Of a stretch of 30,110 nt of DNA, positions 15,755 to 24,683 are shown one piece after another. Below the pieces are notes generated by a model. The model saw nothing but the letters and a program-made list of their open reading frames with translations. It made no database searches and was not told where the DNA came from. Every line of letters starts with the position of its first letter. Position 1 is the first letter of the stretch. Position numbers and translations under genes: made by a program. The stretch comes from a virus: the IMG/VR virus record IMGVR_UViG_3300036944_000099, positions 1 through 30,110 of that record; one strand, given 5' to 3'.

Positions 15755-16767
15755 AGGTTATGGCTCGTCTTAATCGTGGTCAGAACACCATCAAGGCTTG
15801 CATTGTTGAAGTTGACCGGAGGCAGAGTGCCTTCGTCAATCGTCTTCATGGTGATCCACGCATCCACGAAGACACGGCTCGCCTTCAGTTGTGCATCCTG
15901 ACGGTACGAAGTGATCTGCTGCGCTTGCAGTTCCTTCTGCTTCCCGAGAGTACCCGTGACAGGCGTCACATTGTCCGACCGAGTGTCCATAGTTTGGGCA
16001 CGTTGGGTCTCATGCTGTTCCTGAGTGACCTTCACCTGAGCCAGCAGCTGATCACGCTGAGCAGGCATGATGTAGGTGTTGGTGAAGACGGCGTTGTCGG
16101 CGTTGGCCTGAGCCAGTCGGACCTGTTCAGGCAGGAGCAGATTGGTCGTGTCAACGACCTGATCCGTCTGAGCCAGCGTCATCCCATGTTGGGCGTCGAG
16201 GATCAGAGCCTGCTTGGGCAGCATGGTCGCCAGATTGTACTCAGCCGTGCAGAACTCGACGCGAGCAGTAGCCAGCTGCATCTTCATCAGAGCAGTCTGA
16301 GCCTCCGCTCCAGCAGCTTGGAAGGCCATCATACGCATACGGTACTTGGCTTCTTCGAGCTCGACGGAAGCTTTAGTGAGCTCGACCAGACCAAGTTTGG
16401 CCTGCGTCTGAGCAGCAAGGGCCATCCAGTGAGCCTGATCCTTCTGGAGCAGGAACTGAATAGCAGCCCCCATCGCTCCATTGGAGAAGTCCACATAGGA
16501 CTTGGCAAAGTCGTTGTTCGTAATACGACCTTGCTGGCGTTCCCTGTCCAAGTGAGCCGTGACCGAGGTCATCAGCTTGTCGAAGACGCCTGAACCGCCG
16601 GTCTTACCCTCCGTCAGGTCCTCCATCTTGATGGACGGTGTGTCCATGAAGGCAGAAGGGTCCACTGCCGGGAAAGCAGGCATCGTCACATCGACAGACG
16701 GGACGTTGACCGTTTCCTTCAGAGCATTGAAGAGCTCTTCGGCAGAGGGGATCGGATTGCAAACCAT
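15751..16767 (-). CDS. Helical virion protein (N4 gp54 position)
   Basis: This 338-residue protein lies in the N4 gp54 position. The central two thirds (about residues 75-290) are rich in Gln, Ala, Leu and Met with few Gly or Pro, predicting long helices or coiled coils. There are no membrane segments or recognisable catalytic motifs. AAGG stands about nine bases before the start. It is transcribed with the gp55-, gp53-, gp52- and gp51-like genes. A structural or internal head role follows from gene order and from N4 gp54 being a virion component. Confidence 0.8.
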   Translation of the reverse strand: MVCNPIPSAEELFNALKETVNVPSVDVTMPAFPAVDPSAFMDTPSIKMEDLTEGKTGGSGVFDKLMTSVTAHLDRERQQGRITNNDFAKSYVDFSNGAMGAAIQFLLQKDQAHWMALAAQTQAKLGLVELTKASVELEEAKYRMRMMAFQAAGAEAQTALMKMQLATARVEFCTAEYNLATMLPKQALILDAQHGMTLAQTDQVVDTTNLLLPEQVRLAQANADNAVFTNTYIMPAQRDQLLAQVKVTQEQHETQRAQTMDTRSDNVTPVTGTLGKQKELQAQQITSYRQDAQLKASRVFVDAWITMKTIDEGTLPPVNFNNASLDGVLTTIKTSHNL

Positions 16768-16793
16768 TGGTTCAGGCCCTTCGGGGAGAGGTA

Positions 16794-17462
16794 TTATTCG
16801 TCAGCGGCTTCAGCAGCGCCCTGAGCACGAGCCAGTTCACGCATTTCTTCGGGCGTGAGCGGGTCCAGCAGAGTGATCGCGAACTCCGGGACCATCTTGG
16901 TCGTCGGGGGGTTACGCGAACCCTTGGGCGGGTTCTTGATCTGCAAGAACTTCTTCCGCTTCAGGAACTTCAGCAGCATGAAGGGCACATGGTACGCCTC
17001 ACCCGCTTCATTGTAAGGCACGAACTTCTTGACGGTGCCGACGATGTCGTTGTGGACCGTGAAGATTTCGCCGGGAAGCTCGGCCTTGGCCGGGTTCAGG
17101 CAGGAAATCTGGATGCGAACCAGCTTGGTGTTCTCCAGACGCAGCTTGCGACGGGCCGACAGGTCTGAGGACGGATCACCAGCAGCGTTCAGGACGGTGC
17201 CAGGAGCTTCTTCCAGAGGCTCTTGGATCAGAACCTCACGAGCATCCAGCAACTTCTGGCGCATCGAAGGGATGCCCTCATTCGGACTGAACGTGATGCC
17301 CAGCAGTTTGCCGTTCTCGCGCAGCTTGTCCTTCAAGTCCTTCAAGTCCTTCTCGAAGTCGATCTGTTCCTGAGCAATACGCTCATTCTCAGCCTGTAGA
17401 GCAGCGGCTTGACCCAGTGCAACGAGGTCTTCGCCAGCTTTGTCTTGATTGGTGTCGGGCAT
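16794..17462 (-). CDS. Conserved N4-like protein of unknown function (gp55 position)
   Basis: This 222-residue protein directly follows the capsid-gene terminator. I chose the ATG at 17462, which has GAGA upstream at good spacing. The longer open frame to 17615 would run through the terminator hairpin and into the capsid gene. The N-terminal 70 residues are a charged helix with Gln/Glu/Lys/Asp repeats (a probable coiled coil). The rest is a mixed domain with a basic patch around residues 155-185 (LKRKKFLQIKNPPKGSR). The tail is Ala/Glu-rich. It occupies the N4 gp55 position. I do not recognise a biochemical function. Confidence 0.75.
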   Translation of the reverse strand: MPDTNQDKAGEDLVALGQAAALQAENERIAQEQIDFEKDLKDLKDKLRENGKLLGITFSPNEGIPSMRQKLLDAREVLIQEPLEEAPGTVLNAAGDPSSDLSARRKLRLENTKLVRIQISCLNPAKAELPGEIFTVHNDIVGTVKKFVPYNEAGEAYHVPFMLLKFLKRKKFLQIKNPPKGSRNPPTTKMVPEFAITLLDPLTPEEMRELARAQGAAEAADE

Positions 17463-17490
17463 TTGAATGTTCTCTTGGGTTTGGTCTAAC

Positions 17491-17520
17491 AAAAAGGGGA
17501 GGGAGTGGAACTCCCTCCCC
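17491..17520 (-). terminator. Intrinsic terminator after the major capsid gene
   Basis: A perfect 10-base-pair G/C-rich stem (17496-17505 with 17511-17520) closes a five-base loop and is followed, read leftward, by TTTTT. It lies 25 bases beyond the capsid stop codon. Because the downstream structural genes have no obvious separate promoter, it probably acts as a partial terminator that raises capsid message relative to downstream genes. Confidence 0.85.
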
Positions 17521-17545
17521 CCTGTACTCTGCTTTACAGCGGAGA

Positions 17546-18751
17546 TTAGTCGCGGACAACCAGCTTGATCAGGCCGATACGCTCGGGGCGCATCACGAGG
17601 ATACCGTAGTACCACTTGATCGAGGAGAAGCCCGTTTCCCCGTAGGGGTCGGTCTTGTCGGCGATTTCCTTGCCCGGCATCTTGGTGGTGATGTCGAACT
17701 TCATGGACTTGCCGTCCGTCTGGAAACCGATGGTGACGAACGACTCGTCACCGACCACCAGCAGCGGGTAGATGTCGTAACGCTCTTCAGCGTTGACCAT
17801 CGTGGTACGGAAGCCGGGGTTTGCACCCGTGGCGACAGCACCAGCACCAGCCCAGTGAAGCATTTCCGGCACTTCGATCACGCGGAACGGACCGATGGAG
17901 CCGACTTCACCTTCCAGAGCCGTACCGGCATCTGCGTACTTGTGCAGATGGATGAAGGCCGGTTCATCGAACTGGTCCTTCAGGTTCATCAGTTCGGCCA
18001 CCGCTTCCGGCGAGCCGTACATGATCCGAGCAGCTTGGATCGTCCGGGTGTCGGTGTAACGCGAACCCGAGATGATGTTGGTGTGCTTCGGCGTCAGGTT
18101 ATCCGTGAGGATACGATCCATCCGCGTCAGCGTGGGGTAGGAGACCAGCGAAGCGCCGGCACCTTCACCAGTGACTTCGTTGTCGTCGGTCGCGTTGCCG
18201 GTGAAGGCGACGACACCAGCGTTGGTGACGAGGTCGATTTGCAGCATCGACTCCGACAGTTCGACGGCGCCGGTCAGCAGTTCACGCGAAAGGTGCTGCA
18301 TCAGGTCGGCGTCGGAGTCGAAGTTGATGGACTCCTGCGTGAACTCGGTGAAGAAGCCGAGCTTTTGCAGGGTGCCCCGACGTTCCAGACGGGTGAAGCC
18401 GACGCGGTTAACGCGCCCGCCGTTTTCCGTCAGGGTCGGAATGCGATCCATGATGGTGCCGATGTCACGGCTGGAACCGTAGAGGTTGCCGTTGACGGTG
18501 GCGACACCAGCAGCGTCGATGCCTTGGTTGTAGGTGTTCTTGTCCGACAGAAGCGGAACGTACTCATAGACGACCATCGTCTTGCCCATGTTCTTGGGCA
18601 TCGACTTCGTGACCGACAGCTGAGTGAAATACTGCTTCTTGCGAGCAGTGATGATGGCCTTGCGGAGCCAGAAGAACGTCTGAAACTGCTTGGTTCCAGC
18701 ACCGTTGATCGTGGACTCTTGGCCGTCGATGGGGGCCTTATACTGCAACAT
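17546..18751 (-). CDS. Major capsid protein (N4 gp56 type)
   Basis: This 401-residue protein has the length and position of the N4 major capsid protein gp56, between the scaffold-type gene and the gp55-like gene. Features fitting an HK97-fold capsid subunit are a charged N-terminal helix, an extended hinge region (about residues 60-130), a central alpha/beta domain and a beta-rich C-terminus ending in hydrophobic strands. There is no separate protease gene, and the N-terminus shows no clear delta-domain. AAAGGG lies upstream of the ATG. Its own downstream terminator fits the high expression needed for capsid protein. Assignment rests on gene order, length and overall composition. Confidence 0.87.
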   Translation of the reverse strand: MLQYKAPIDGQESTINGAGTKQFQTFFWLRKAIITARKKQYFTQLSVTKSMPKNMGKTMVVYEYVPLLSDKNTYNQGIDAAGVATVNGNLYGSSRDIGTIMDRIPTLTENGGRVNRVGFTRLERRGTLQKLGFFTEFTQESINFDSDADLMQHLSRELLTGAVELSESMLQIDLVTNAGVVAFTGNATDDNEVTGEGAGASLVSYPTLTRMDRILTDNLTPKHTNIISGSRYTDTRTIQAARIMYGSPEAVAELMNLKDQFDEPAFIHLHKYADAGTALEGEVGSIGPFRVIEVPEMLHWAGAGAVATGANPGFRTTMVNAEERYDIYPLLVVGDESFVTIGFQTDGKSMKFDITTKMPGKEIADKTDPYGETGFSSIKWYYGILVMRPERIGLIKLVVRD

Positions 18752-18771
18752 GGTGGTGAGCCCTTTCAGCC

Positions 18772-20028
18772 CTATGCTGGCGGACTGGACATGTTCTCAA
18801 TGTCCTTGTCGCTCAGCGCATAAATATCGGGAACTTGTTTGGCCTGTCCACCACCAACCCGAGGGGAAGCAGCAGCAGCAGCCCGTGCGTCTGGCGTCTC
18901 AACCTTTCGAGGTGCAGGACCGGATGCAATCGGAGTTCGGGGCGCAGGCTTCGCGGGCACTGGTTCCTGAATAGTCCGGCGTTGCTCAGCCGCAGGAGTC
19001 GAAGGGTTGGCTGCCTCAGCGGCCTGAGCCATCTCGTCACCGACGCTTTTGAAGGCTTCGATGAAGGGAAGACTTGCGGGGATTTGTCCCAGAGTACGCC
19101 GACGTTCGACCTCAGTGGCTACCTGATCGTAAACACCAGATTGCTTGTAGTCGTAAATCTGACGAACTGCCTGAGCATTTCCCCAAATCATGTCCTTGGA
19201 TTTTTGGTCCCAGGTATCGATGAGCGCCAGTGCTTCCCGACCACCATCGAGGGTGCGAACCTCTTTGAGTGTCTCAGTAAAGTTAACCGCTTCATCCGTT
19301 TGAAGATGACTTACAGGCGTATATTGATCACCTGCATCCATGTCCAGAGCAAAGATGTCGATCTTCAGGTCTTTGACCAACTTAGCGAGGGCTTTCGGAT
19401 CGCCATTGTACAGGTCAATCATCTGACCGTAGGCGTTCTCGTCGCCGAGCAGCCCAGCACGCTCCATCATGGCAGCAAGTTTGCGGGCAGGCTTCAGTTG
19501 TTCCATCTTTTGGGCATAGCCCGCACCTTGTTGAACCAAACGAATGACTTCGTCGGTATTCTTCAGGGTGATTTCTTTGCCGTTCGCCTTGATCGGTACG
19601 CCGATCAGCTTGCCCAGTTCAGCCTTGTAGTCGGGCTCAGCCTCAGCTTGAGCCTTGCCTTCCTTGGCACCGACAGCAGGCTTGGCTTCGGGAGCAGGCT
19701 CTTTGCCTTCTTCCGACTTGGGCTCTTCCTTGGCAGGCTTGTCGTCGGCAGGAGCGGGTTGCTTGTCGTGATCATCGTCCGACAGGTCCTCGCTCTTCGG
19801 GCTTTCGCCTTCCTTGTCGTCGCCTTCGGCTCCGCCTGCGTCGTCTTCGCCCTCAGGCTTCTGACCGTCGTCCTCAACAGGGGGAGTTTCAGGCTCTTCT
19901 TGCTGTTGTTCAGCAGGAGCATCTTCCTGTTGTTGCTCCTGAGCAGGAGCCTCATCCACCGTGAAGGCAGAGTCATCGAGACCAGCGAGCTCTTCGTCGC
20001 TCATGTTCTCAAAGGATTGGGTGTTCAT
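18772..20028 (-). CDS. Putative scaffold-type protein (N4 gp57 position)
   Basis: This 418-residue protein lies immediately upstream of the major capsid gene and downstream of the portal region, the usual place of a scaffolding protein. Residues 15-135 are extremely acidic and low-complexity (Glu, Asp, Gln, Pro, Ala). Residues 135-310 form a helical, ordered-looking domain. The tail is rich in Ala, Pro and Arg and ends in a short segment that could contact capsid. This three-part arrangement is common in phage scaffolds. Scaffold function is inferred from context and composition; no specific domain was recognised. The start lies just after the stop of the 106-residue gene, and the upstream Shine-Dalgarno is weak (AGAG). 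Confidence 0.7.
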   Translation of the reverse strand: MNTQSFENMSDEELAGLDDSAFTVDEAPAQEQQQEDAPAEQQQEEPETPPVEDDGQKPEGEDDAGGAEGDDKEGESPKSEDLSDDDHDKQPAPADDKPAKEEPKSEEGKEPAPEAKPAVGAKEGKAQAEAEPDYKAELGKLIGVPIKANGKEITLKNTDEVIRLVQQGAGYAQKMEQLKPARKLAAMMERAGLLGDENAYGQMIDLYNGDPKALAKLVKDLKIDIFALDMDAGDQYTPVSHLQTDEAVNFTETLKEVRTLDGGREALALIDTWDQKSKDMIWGNAQAVRQIYDYKQSGVYDQVATEVERRRTLGQIPASLPFIEAFKSVGDEMAQAAEAANPSTPAAEQRRTIQEPVPAKPAPRTPIASGPAPRKVETPDARAAAAASPRVGGGQAKQVPDIYALSDKDIENMSSPPA

Positions 20029-20031
20029 GGG

Positions 20032-20352
20032 TCAGGTCTCTTGTTCTTGGGCTTCTTGATCGATGAGTTGGTCGAGCGCAGGCATTTTGTCCCGTGCATC
20101 CTCACCTTCGTTATGAACGCGACTAAGGAAGTCCTCAAGCACGAAAGCAGCTTGTGCTTGCTGCCCTCTAGCAATCTTTGCTTCAGCAGTCATCTCTTTT
20201 GACGCCATACGAGTAAGGTTGATCACCTCTTCTCGCATGAAGCCATTCATGATGAGCCGCTGGAAGTTCAGATTGGTCTTGAGTGCTGATAGTGCGTGGA
20301 AGAGCTCCACCTTTCGGCGGAGCTCCCTACGTTCTTCTTCCAGTTCAGACAT
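20032..20352 (-). CDS. Small helical protein (N4 gp58 position)
   Basis: This 106-residue protein lies between portal and scaffold genes. It begins with a Glu/Arg/Leu-rich coiled-coil segment (about residues 1-30) and is helical throughout, with no membrane segment or catalytic motif. Its start is one base from the portal stop, so translation is probably coupled. The position matches N4 gp58. A role in head assembly is plausible only from context. Confidence 0.75.
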   Translation of the reverse strand: MSELEEERRELRRKVELFHALSALKTNLNFQRLIMNGFMREEVINLTRMASKEMTAEAKIARGQQAQAAFVLEDFLSRVHNEGEDARDKMPALDQLIDQEAQEQET

Positions 20353-20353
20353 T

Positions 20354-22687
20354 TCAGATCATGGGTTCCGTTGGTCCAGAGAAGCTCTGTTCCGGCATAG
20401 GTGGAGCCATGTCAACCGGAGGCTCCATCATAGGAGCTTCCATCATCGGCGGAGGTGCAGGAGGAAGCGTCGGAGCTTCCTTGTTCGAGTCCTTCGTCAA
20501 CTCGTTGAAGCCAATGGCAGCCTCGACATCACCGGGCTTCTCATTCTCCTTGGTAGGACGAGTGAGGGCCTTCGTGACCTCGTAGGTCTGGTTGCCTTCC
20601 GCTTGCGCCTGAGCCAGCTGAAGATTGCGTTGGTGTTGGACACCTTGGCCTTGTTCAGCAGCATCGAGCGAAGTCTCGTCGGCTTCAGCCAGTGCCTTCT
20701 TGGTCTGAGCTTCAAGCAGCATGGTCTTAGCCTTGCGCTCAGCGATCTGTCCTTCGAGTTCAGCGATCTCCAGTTCCTGCTTCTTCTTCTCGACAGGATC
20801 GACCTGGGGTTCATAGGCCATGATGGCCTGTTCCAGATCAGGCATACGCTTCAGACGTGCGATCTTGGCGAGGATGATCTTCATCATCGACAGGTCCAGC
20901 GTCGGACCCATCGTCTGAAGCATGAAGCCGAGGTCTTGCGACTGAGCTTCATCGACTTCAGCAGTGGCGATGTCTATCTCAACATCAAAGATGCCAGCCA
21001 GTTCGACACGGTTGATCGTGACGAACTCAGAGTCGGTCTGTCCTTCAGGACGATCCAACATCAGAGGCGCTTTGTTCGTGACCCGAATGACTTCCTTCTC
21101 ACTCAGGAACACTTGGTTCATGGCGATGAACTTACGGGCGATGGCTACAATGCCCTCGACCAGTCGGCGAAGGATACCCATCTCACGCTTTGCAGCAGAG
21201 TCCAGCATCCCACGGATGCCAGAGGCCACCTTACCGAACCCATCCCCAGACATACCGCCAGAGAAGGCCTTCGTGCCCGTGATGCTCTCAGCATCGTTGT
21301 TCAGGATCGTCATCAGATTGACGGCTGAACCGGAGAGCTCAGGGAAGACGTGGTGATGGATGGCGTTCTGAGCAGGCAGGTTCGGGTTGAACTGGTAGTT
21401 CTGACCCGTCTCGAACCGCTTCTTGTTCACGGCGTCCAGCGTGCCAGCAGCGATACCCGTCTGCCCAGCAGCCGATTTGCCGAGGATGTCGATCATGCCA
21501 CGCATGATGGCACCGATGTTCTGTTGCTGATCGCCCAGCAGTGCAGCATCGCTCTCGCCATAGACGGAACGCTTCTTCGGCATGTACGGCACGATGACGA
21601 ACGGAGGCAGACCGTCCGGGAACGGGTTCTCAGCCATACGGATCATCACGTCGCCGAGCCAGCAAGCCACGATGGGAACCAGCTGACCCGTCTTGTTGAT
21701 GTCGTACAGGCCCCAGTATTCATGGACAACGATGCGCTTACGCGACCGATCCTTGAACTGGAACGACGTATCCTGAGACTGTGCGTGGTGATACTCGGTT
21801 TGCAGCGGTCCAACCGCTTCCCAGTTCACCTTATCGAGGTTCTTGTAACCAAGAGCCTTACGATCCGCCAAGAGTTGTGCCCTTGTGGTCTCGTAAGAGT
21901 AGATCATGAACATCGCTTTGGTGATGTCACCACCGCAAGTGGGATCGATACGCAGGTTGCGTGCGTCAATCACCTCAGCAGTCGGATGGTTCTTGAGGAT
22001 TTGTTCCTCTTCGATCTCTTTCTTTTTCTTAGTTGCGATGGCAACGACCTGTTCACCGTACTCTTCGTAGTACGCAACAGCGGCTTTAAGAGACGAAGCA
22101 GCACGAAGCTCGAAGGTAGTGGGGTCACTTTCCTTCGCTTCGATTGCAGCCTTGATAACTTCGGCCTCTTCAGGGGTCGAGATGTCGTAATAGTCGAAGA
22201 CTTCGACCTCACGCTTGATCTTGCGGGTCTCACGCTTCCAGCCGGTGCGGACAACGACAGTGCCCTCATCCACGGCTGCACGGACATAGTTGTCCACGAA
22301 GGCGACCCGGTTCATCGTCCTGTTGAACTGGTGGTTCAGCAGCATCTCATTCTGGAGAGCCGCTTCCGTATCCTCACCCGTGGTGGGCTTGATCGAGAAC
22401 AGGCGGTTGCTCGACAGCATGGGTTCGGACAGGGCGGAGTATTTCCACTCTGCCTGACGGCGAACCAGCTTCGGCTGAGCCTGCGACTTGGTCTTATCGA
22501 CCGTCATGGCAGCAGGGAGCTCTCCCTTATGGAGACGCTCCCACTCTTGGATGTTGGCGACTAGAGCACCATGCGTGGACTCACAAGCCAAGAACTCCGA
22601 CTTAAGGTCGTTGAGTTCCGGCTCAGATGCCCAAGTTGTCAGCCTGTTATCTCGTTCCGAGATCGGCTTAGTCGCTACTTGTTCCAT
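20354..22687 (-). CDS. Portal protein (N4 gp59 type)
   Basis: This 777-residue protein is large, as are portal proteins of N4-like phages (N4 gp59 is about 94 kDa), and lies between the lysis block and the scaffold and capsid genes. The central part (about residues 80-480) has the mixed alpha/beta character of portal wing and stem domains. Residues 560-690 contain a long Glu/Lys/Ala/Gln-rich helical region (crown or barrel type). The tail is rich in Pro and Met. The first 20 bases overlap the end of the i-spanin gene. Portal proteins form the dodecameric ring through which DNA is packaged and ejected. Family call from order, size and composition. Confidence 0.85.
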   Translation of the reverse strand: MEQVATKPISERDNRLTTWASEPELNDLKSEFLACESTHGALVANIQEWERLHKGELPAAMTVDKTKSQAQPKLVRRQAEWKYSALSEPMLSSNRLFSIKPTTGEDTEAALQNEMLLNHQFNRTMNRVAFVDNYVRAAVDEGTVVVRTGWKRETRKIKREVEVFDYYDISTPEEAEVIKAAIEAKESDPTTFELRAASSLKAAVAYYEEYGEQVVAIATKKKKEIEEEQILKNHPTAEVIDARNLRIDPTCGGDITKAMFMIYSYETTRAQLLADRKALGYKNLDKVNWEAVGPLQTEYHHAQSQDTSFQFKDRSRKRIVVHEYWGLYDINKTGQLVPIVACWLGDVMIRMAENPFPDGLPPFVIVPYMPKKRSVYGESDAALLGDQQQNIGAIMRGMIDILGKSAAGQTGIAAGTLDAVNKKRFETGQNYQFNPNLPAQNAIHHHVFPELSGSAVNLMTILNNDAESITGTKAFSGGMSGDGFGKVASGIRGMLDSAAKREMGILRRLVEGIVAIARKFIAMNQVFLSEKEVIRVTNKAPLMLDRPEGQTDSEFVTINRVELAGIFDVEIDIATAEVDEAQSQDLGFMLQTMGPTLDLSMMKIILAKIARLKRMPDLEQAIMAYEPQVDPVEKKKQELEIAELEGQIAERKAKTMLLEAQTKKALAEADETSLDAAEQGQGVQHQRNLQLAQAQAEGNQTYEVTKALTRPTKENEKPGDVEAAIGFNELTKDSNKEAPTLPPAPPPMMEAPMMEPPVDMAPPMPEQSFSGPTEPMI

Positions 22688-23201
22688 AGTTTTCGTACAG
22701 CTGCCTATCGGAGAGGAGTTGAGACCCTACAAGTCTCAGTTGGGAGTCGCGGAGGACAAGAGTTCTTCGGAGCTCCTCAACCACTGATCGGCCCTCGACA
22801 ATGCTGGCGTCGAGTTGGGCTGTATAGCCCGCGAGACTTCTGCACTGATCGGGTCCGGCTTCGGCAAGGGCACGATAACCGGAGGCTCTTTGTTCGCTGA
22901 CGCGCAGGCTGACAGCATAGTCAGCGCGAAGCCGAGCGAGATCACGGTCGTATTGGTCTTCACGGCTCGCGAGATCGGAGCGGATTTTCTGTGTCTCAGC
23001 AACATGAAGACGTTCCTTCTCGATGAGTTGTCCGTTCAGTCCAGCAACTACTAGGGCTTGAGCGGCCCGGTCTGCGTCCCGTTCAGCTTCTACTGCACCA
23101 ACTCCGTTATTATATCCAGTGCTGTAGAGGAAATAGAGACCGGCAGCGACAGCCAACGGTGCTCCAACGTACTTGATCAACGAACCATAAGGAATGTTCA
23201 C
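22668..23201 (-). CDS. Rz: Rz-like inner-membrane spanin
   Basis: This 177-residue protein has one N-terminal membrane segment (about residues 9-27) followed by a long charged helix with Glu/Arg/Ala/Leu repeats, typical of i-spanins whose periplasmic coiled coil joins an outer-membrane partner. It overlaps the endolysin stop by four bases. A second frame inside it encodes a lipoprotein with the features of Rz1. Together they would fuse inner and outer membranes in the last step of lysis. The 3' end overlaps the portal gene start by 20 bases. The arrangement supports the call more strongly than the sequence alone. Confidence 0.85.
   Translation of the reverse strand: MNIPYGSLIKYVGAPLAVAAGLYFLYSTGYNNGVGAVEAERDADRAAQALVVAGLNGQLIEKERLHVAETQKIRSDLASREDQYDRDLARLRADYAVSLRVSEQRASGYRALAEAGPDQCRSLAGYTAQLDASIVEGRSVVEELRRTLVLRDSQLRLVGSQLLSDRQLYENYGTSSD
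22736..23005 (-). CDS. Rz1: Rz1-like outer-membrane spanin lipoprotein, nested in Rz
   Basis: This 89-residue frame lies wholly inside the Rz-like gene in a different frame. It has a basic N-terminus (RHRK), a hydrophobic stretch and a lipobox LSAC with Cys34 as the predicted lipidated residue. A Pro-rich segment follows directly (PPVIVPLPKP), as in Rz1 proteins. The start has AAGGA eight bases upstream, inside the Rz coding sequence, which supports independent translation. The mature protein would be about 56 residues. This full embedding is the lambda Rz/Rz1 arrangement. Confidence 0.85.
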   Translation of the reverse strand: MLLRHRKSAPISRAVKTNTTVISLGFALTMLSACASANKEPPVIVPLPKPDPISAEVSRAIQPNSTPALSRADQWLRSSEELLSSATPN

Positions 23202-23923
23202 AGCAGAGACCCCAGTGCTTTGCGGATTTCCGACGAGACATCGACCCGCTTGATGGACCCCCAGTTAGGGGCGTAGGACGGCTTCCTGACCAAATAGACG
23301 TTGGTCTTGCCGTCTTGGGACCAGACACCATTGAAGAAGAGCTCACGCTCTGCCTTGCGGCGTTCAATGATCTCAGGCGGAGACCGCCAGTTCATGATGG
23401 AGCCATAAGCGACATCAGTCAGGCCACGCATCCAGTGCTTGACCCAATCAGCCCGTGTGATTGCCCCGGTGTTGTAGTCGAAGCTCAGAGCAGCAGCGAA
23501 CTGAGCTTCAGTCAGGGTCTTGCCTGCAAAGGCCTGAAGCACCCGGGGAACATAGACCTTACGCAGACGATCAACGACAGCATCCACGCATTCTTGCATG
23601 GGAGCCGGGTTGTCTTTGTATTTCCTGACGTTGATGCCAGAAGCAGACGTCAGTCCAGCAGACCACGTCTCTACACCGACGCTGTCCTTGTACATCTCTT
23701 GGATGATGGCTTCATGTCCGAAGAGTTCCTGCACAACTTTCACATTGAGCAGGCCGCTGACGTAGAAGTCGGCAACAGGCTCAGGCTTAGGATCATCCAG
23801 AGCCAGAGCAGCGTTGATGAGACGAACATCGGCTTCGAACAGGCCCTTGCCTGTGCGTTCCTGGAGGATTTGACGGACGGCCTTGAAGACCGCCTCGTCC
23901 ACCAACTTATGTTGCGGGATCAT
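23198..23923 (-). CDS. Endolysin, GH24-type lysozyme
   Basis: This 241-residue protein has the T4-lysozyme-family pattern: catalytic-type Glu71 in GHEAIIQ, then YKDSVGVETWSAG with Asp80 and Thr86. A later ALSFDYNTGAI segment and a C-terminal RRKAERELFFNGVW block are both typical of GH24 phage lysozymes. It should cleave peptidoglycan between N-acetylmuramic acid and N-acetylglucosamine. An extra helical region of about 55 residues precedes the catalytic domain. There is no signal peptide or N-terminal anchor, so it needs a holin. Its ATG overlaps the stop of the 143-residue membrane protein (ATGA). N4 gp61, in the equivalent position, is also a muramidase, but I recall it as a different family. 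Confidence 0.88.
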   Translation of the reverse strand: MIPQHKLVDEAVFKAVRQILQERTGKGLFEADVRLINAALALDDPKPEPVADFYVSGLLNVKVVQELFGHEAIIQEMYKDSVGVETWSAGLTSASGINVRKYKDNPAPMQECVDAVVDRLRKVYVPRVLQAFAGKTLTEAQFAAALSFDYNTGAITRADWVKHWMRGLTDVAYGSIMNWRSPPEIIERRKAERELFFNGVWSQDGKTNVYLVRKPSYAPNWGSIKRVDVSSEIRKALGSLL

Positions 23924-24351
23924 TTCTTGATGTCTCCAGCGATGGCTTCAGCCTTGTCATGAGCGGCTTCAGCAGTCTGAGCAGCAGCCGTCGCAGCCGC
24001 TTCCTTGGCATCCACGCCAGCAGCAGCAGCCGTCTTGGCCGTCTCGGTGATGGCCTCGAAAGCCTTGCTGGTGTTCTCGACCTTGTCCTCATCGGATTGG
24101 TTCGCAGCGAAGTGAAAGGAGACGACCATGTTCAGGAAGCCTGTCAGCGAGAACGCTGTCAACAGGGTCTTGAAGAGCTCGACATCCCACAGCTGGGGAT
24201 CATCTTTTGCCATCCACAGCATCCCCACGATGATGGAGATGATGGCCAAGGTCACGAAGTGACGCTCAGCCAGAGGCTTGATCGTGAGATTGATCTTGAT
24301 GACAGGCCACTTGAGGCCTTTGTCCTCAAAGGGGTTCTTGGACGCAGGCAT
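23920..24351 (-). CDS. Two-segment membrane protein, holin candidate
   Basis: This 143-residue protein has two likely membrane segments (about residues 31-48 and 59-82). A long Ala-rich helical tail with alternating charges ends in a Lys pair. It directly precedes the endolysin with a four-base overlap, the classic holin position. N-terminus and tail both look cytoplasmic. The Ala-rich tail of about 60 residues is longer than in common holins. Which of the three small membrane proteins here is the true holin cannot be decided from sequence. Confidence 0.75.
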   Translation of the reverse strand: MPASKNPFEDKGLKWPVIKINLTIKPLAERHFVTLAIISIIVGMLWMAKDDPQLWDVELFKTLLTAFSLTGFLNMVVSFHFAANQSDEDKVENTSKAFEAITETAKTAAAAGVDAKEAAATAAAQTAEAAHDKAEAIAGDIKK

Positions 24352-24362
24352 CAGTATTCTCT

Positions 24363-24665
24363 CTATTGCTTATGGATCAACCGAGTGATCGCTTCGTACA
24401 GCATTGCGTTAATGACGTTGCTCTTTTCCTGCGCTTCACTCAGCCTGTCAACGCTGCGAGTCAGGTCGGACATCAGCTTACCGTCTGCTAGTGCCGCTGA
24501 GATGATAACTGCGTCGGTAGATTGACTTTGAGGCTTCGCCTTTGGCGTAAGTTGGTCAATAAAAGGCTTAATAAACTTGACCACACCCCAGACACTGGAG
24601 ATCGTAATCACTGCTCCGACCACCATGATCTGCATGTGGTCAGGCAATCCTCCAATGTCTTGCAC
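24363..24665 (-). CDS. Single-segment membrane protein with helical tail (holin or antiholin candidate)
   Basis: This 100-residue protein has one membrane segment (about residues 11-32) followed by a helical tail containing Asp, Glu, Arg and Ser (residues 45-98). It lies within the lysis block, between two other membrane proteins. The first possible start is GTG at 24665, with only a weak Shine-Dalgarno. An ATG at 24635 with GGAGG 13 bases upstream would give 90 residues and is also possible. Single-span holins and antiholins look like this. The specific role is unknown. Confidence 0.65.
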   Translation of the reverse strand: MQDIGGLPDHMQIMVVGAVITISSVWGVVKFIKPFIDQLTPKAKPQSQSTDAVIISAALADGKLMSDLTRSVDRLSEAQEKSNVINAMLYEAITRLIHKQ

Positions 24666-24683
24666 TGTTTGTACTCACTCAGC

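Noticed and set aside
17463-17615. N-terminal extension of the gp55-like gene
   Set aside because: It would read through the capsid terminator and into the capsid gene. The ATG at 17462 has a fitting ribosome site.
14830-22564. Other long plus-strand frames (14830-16593, 17417-18823, 18835-20202, 20219-21328, 21350-22564)
   Set aside because: All overlap well-supported minus-strand genes and cross terminators or gene borders.
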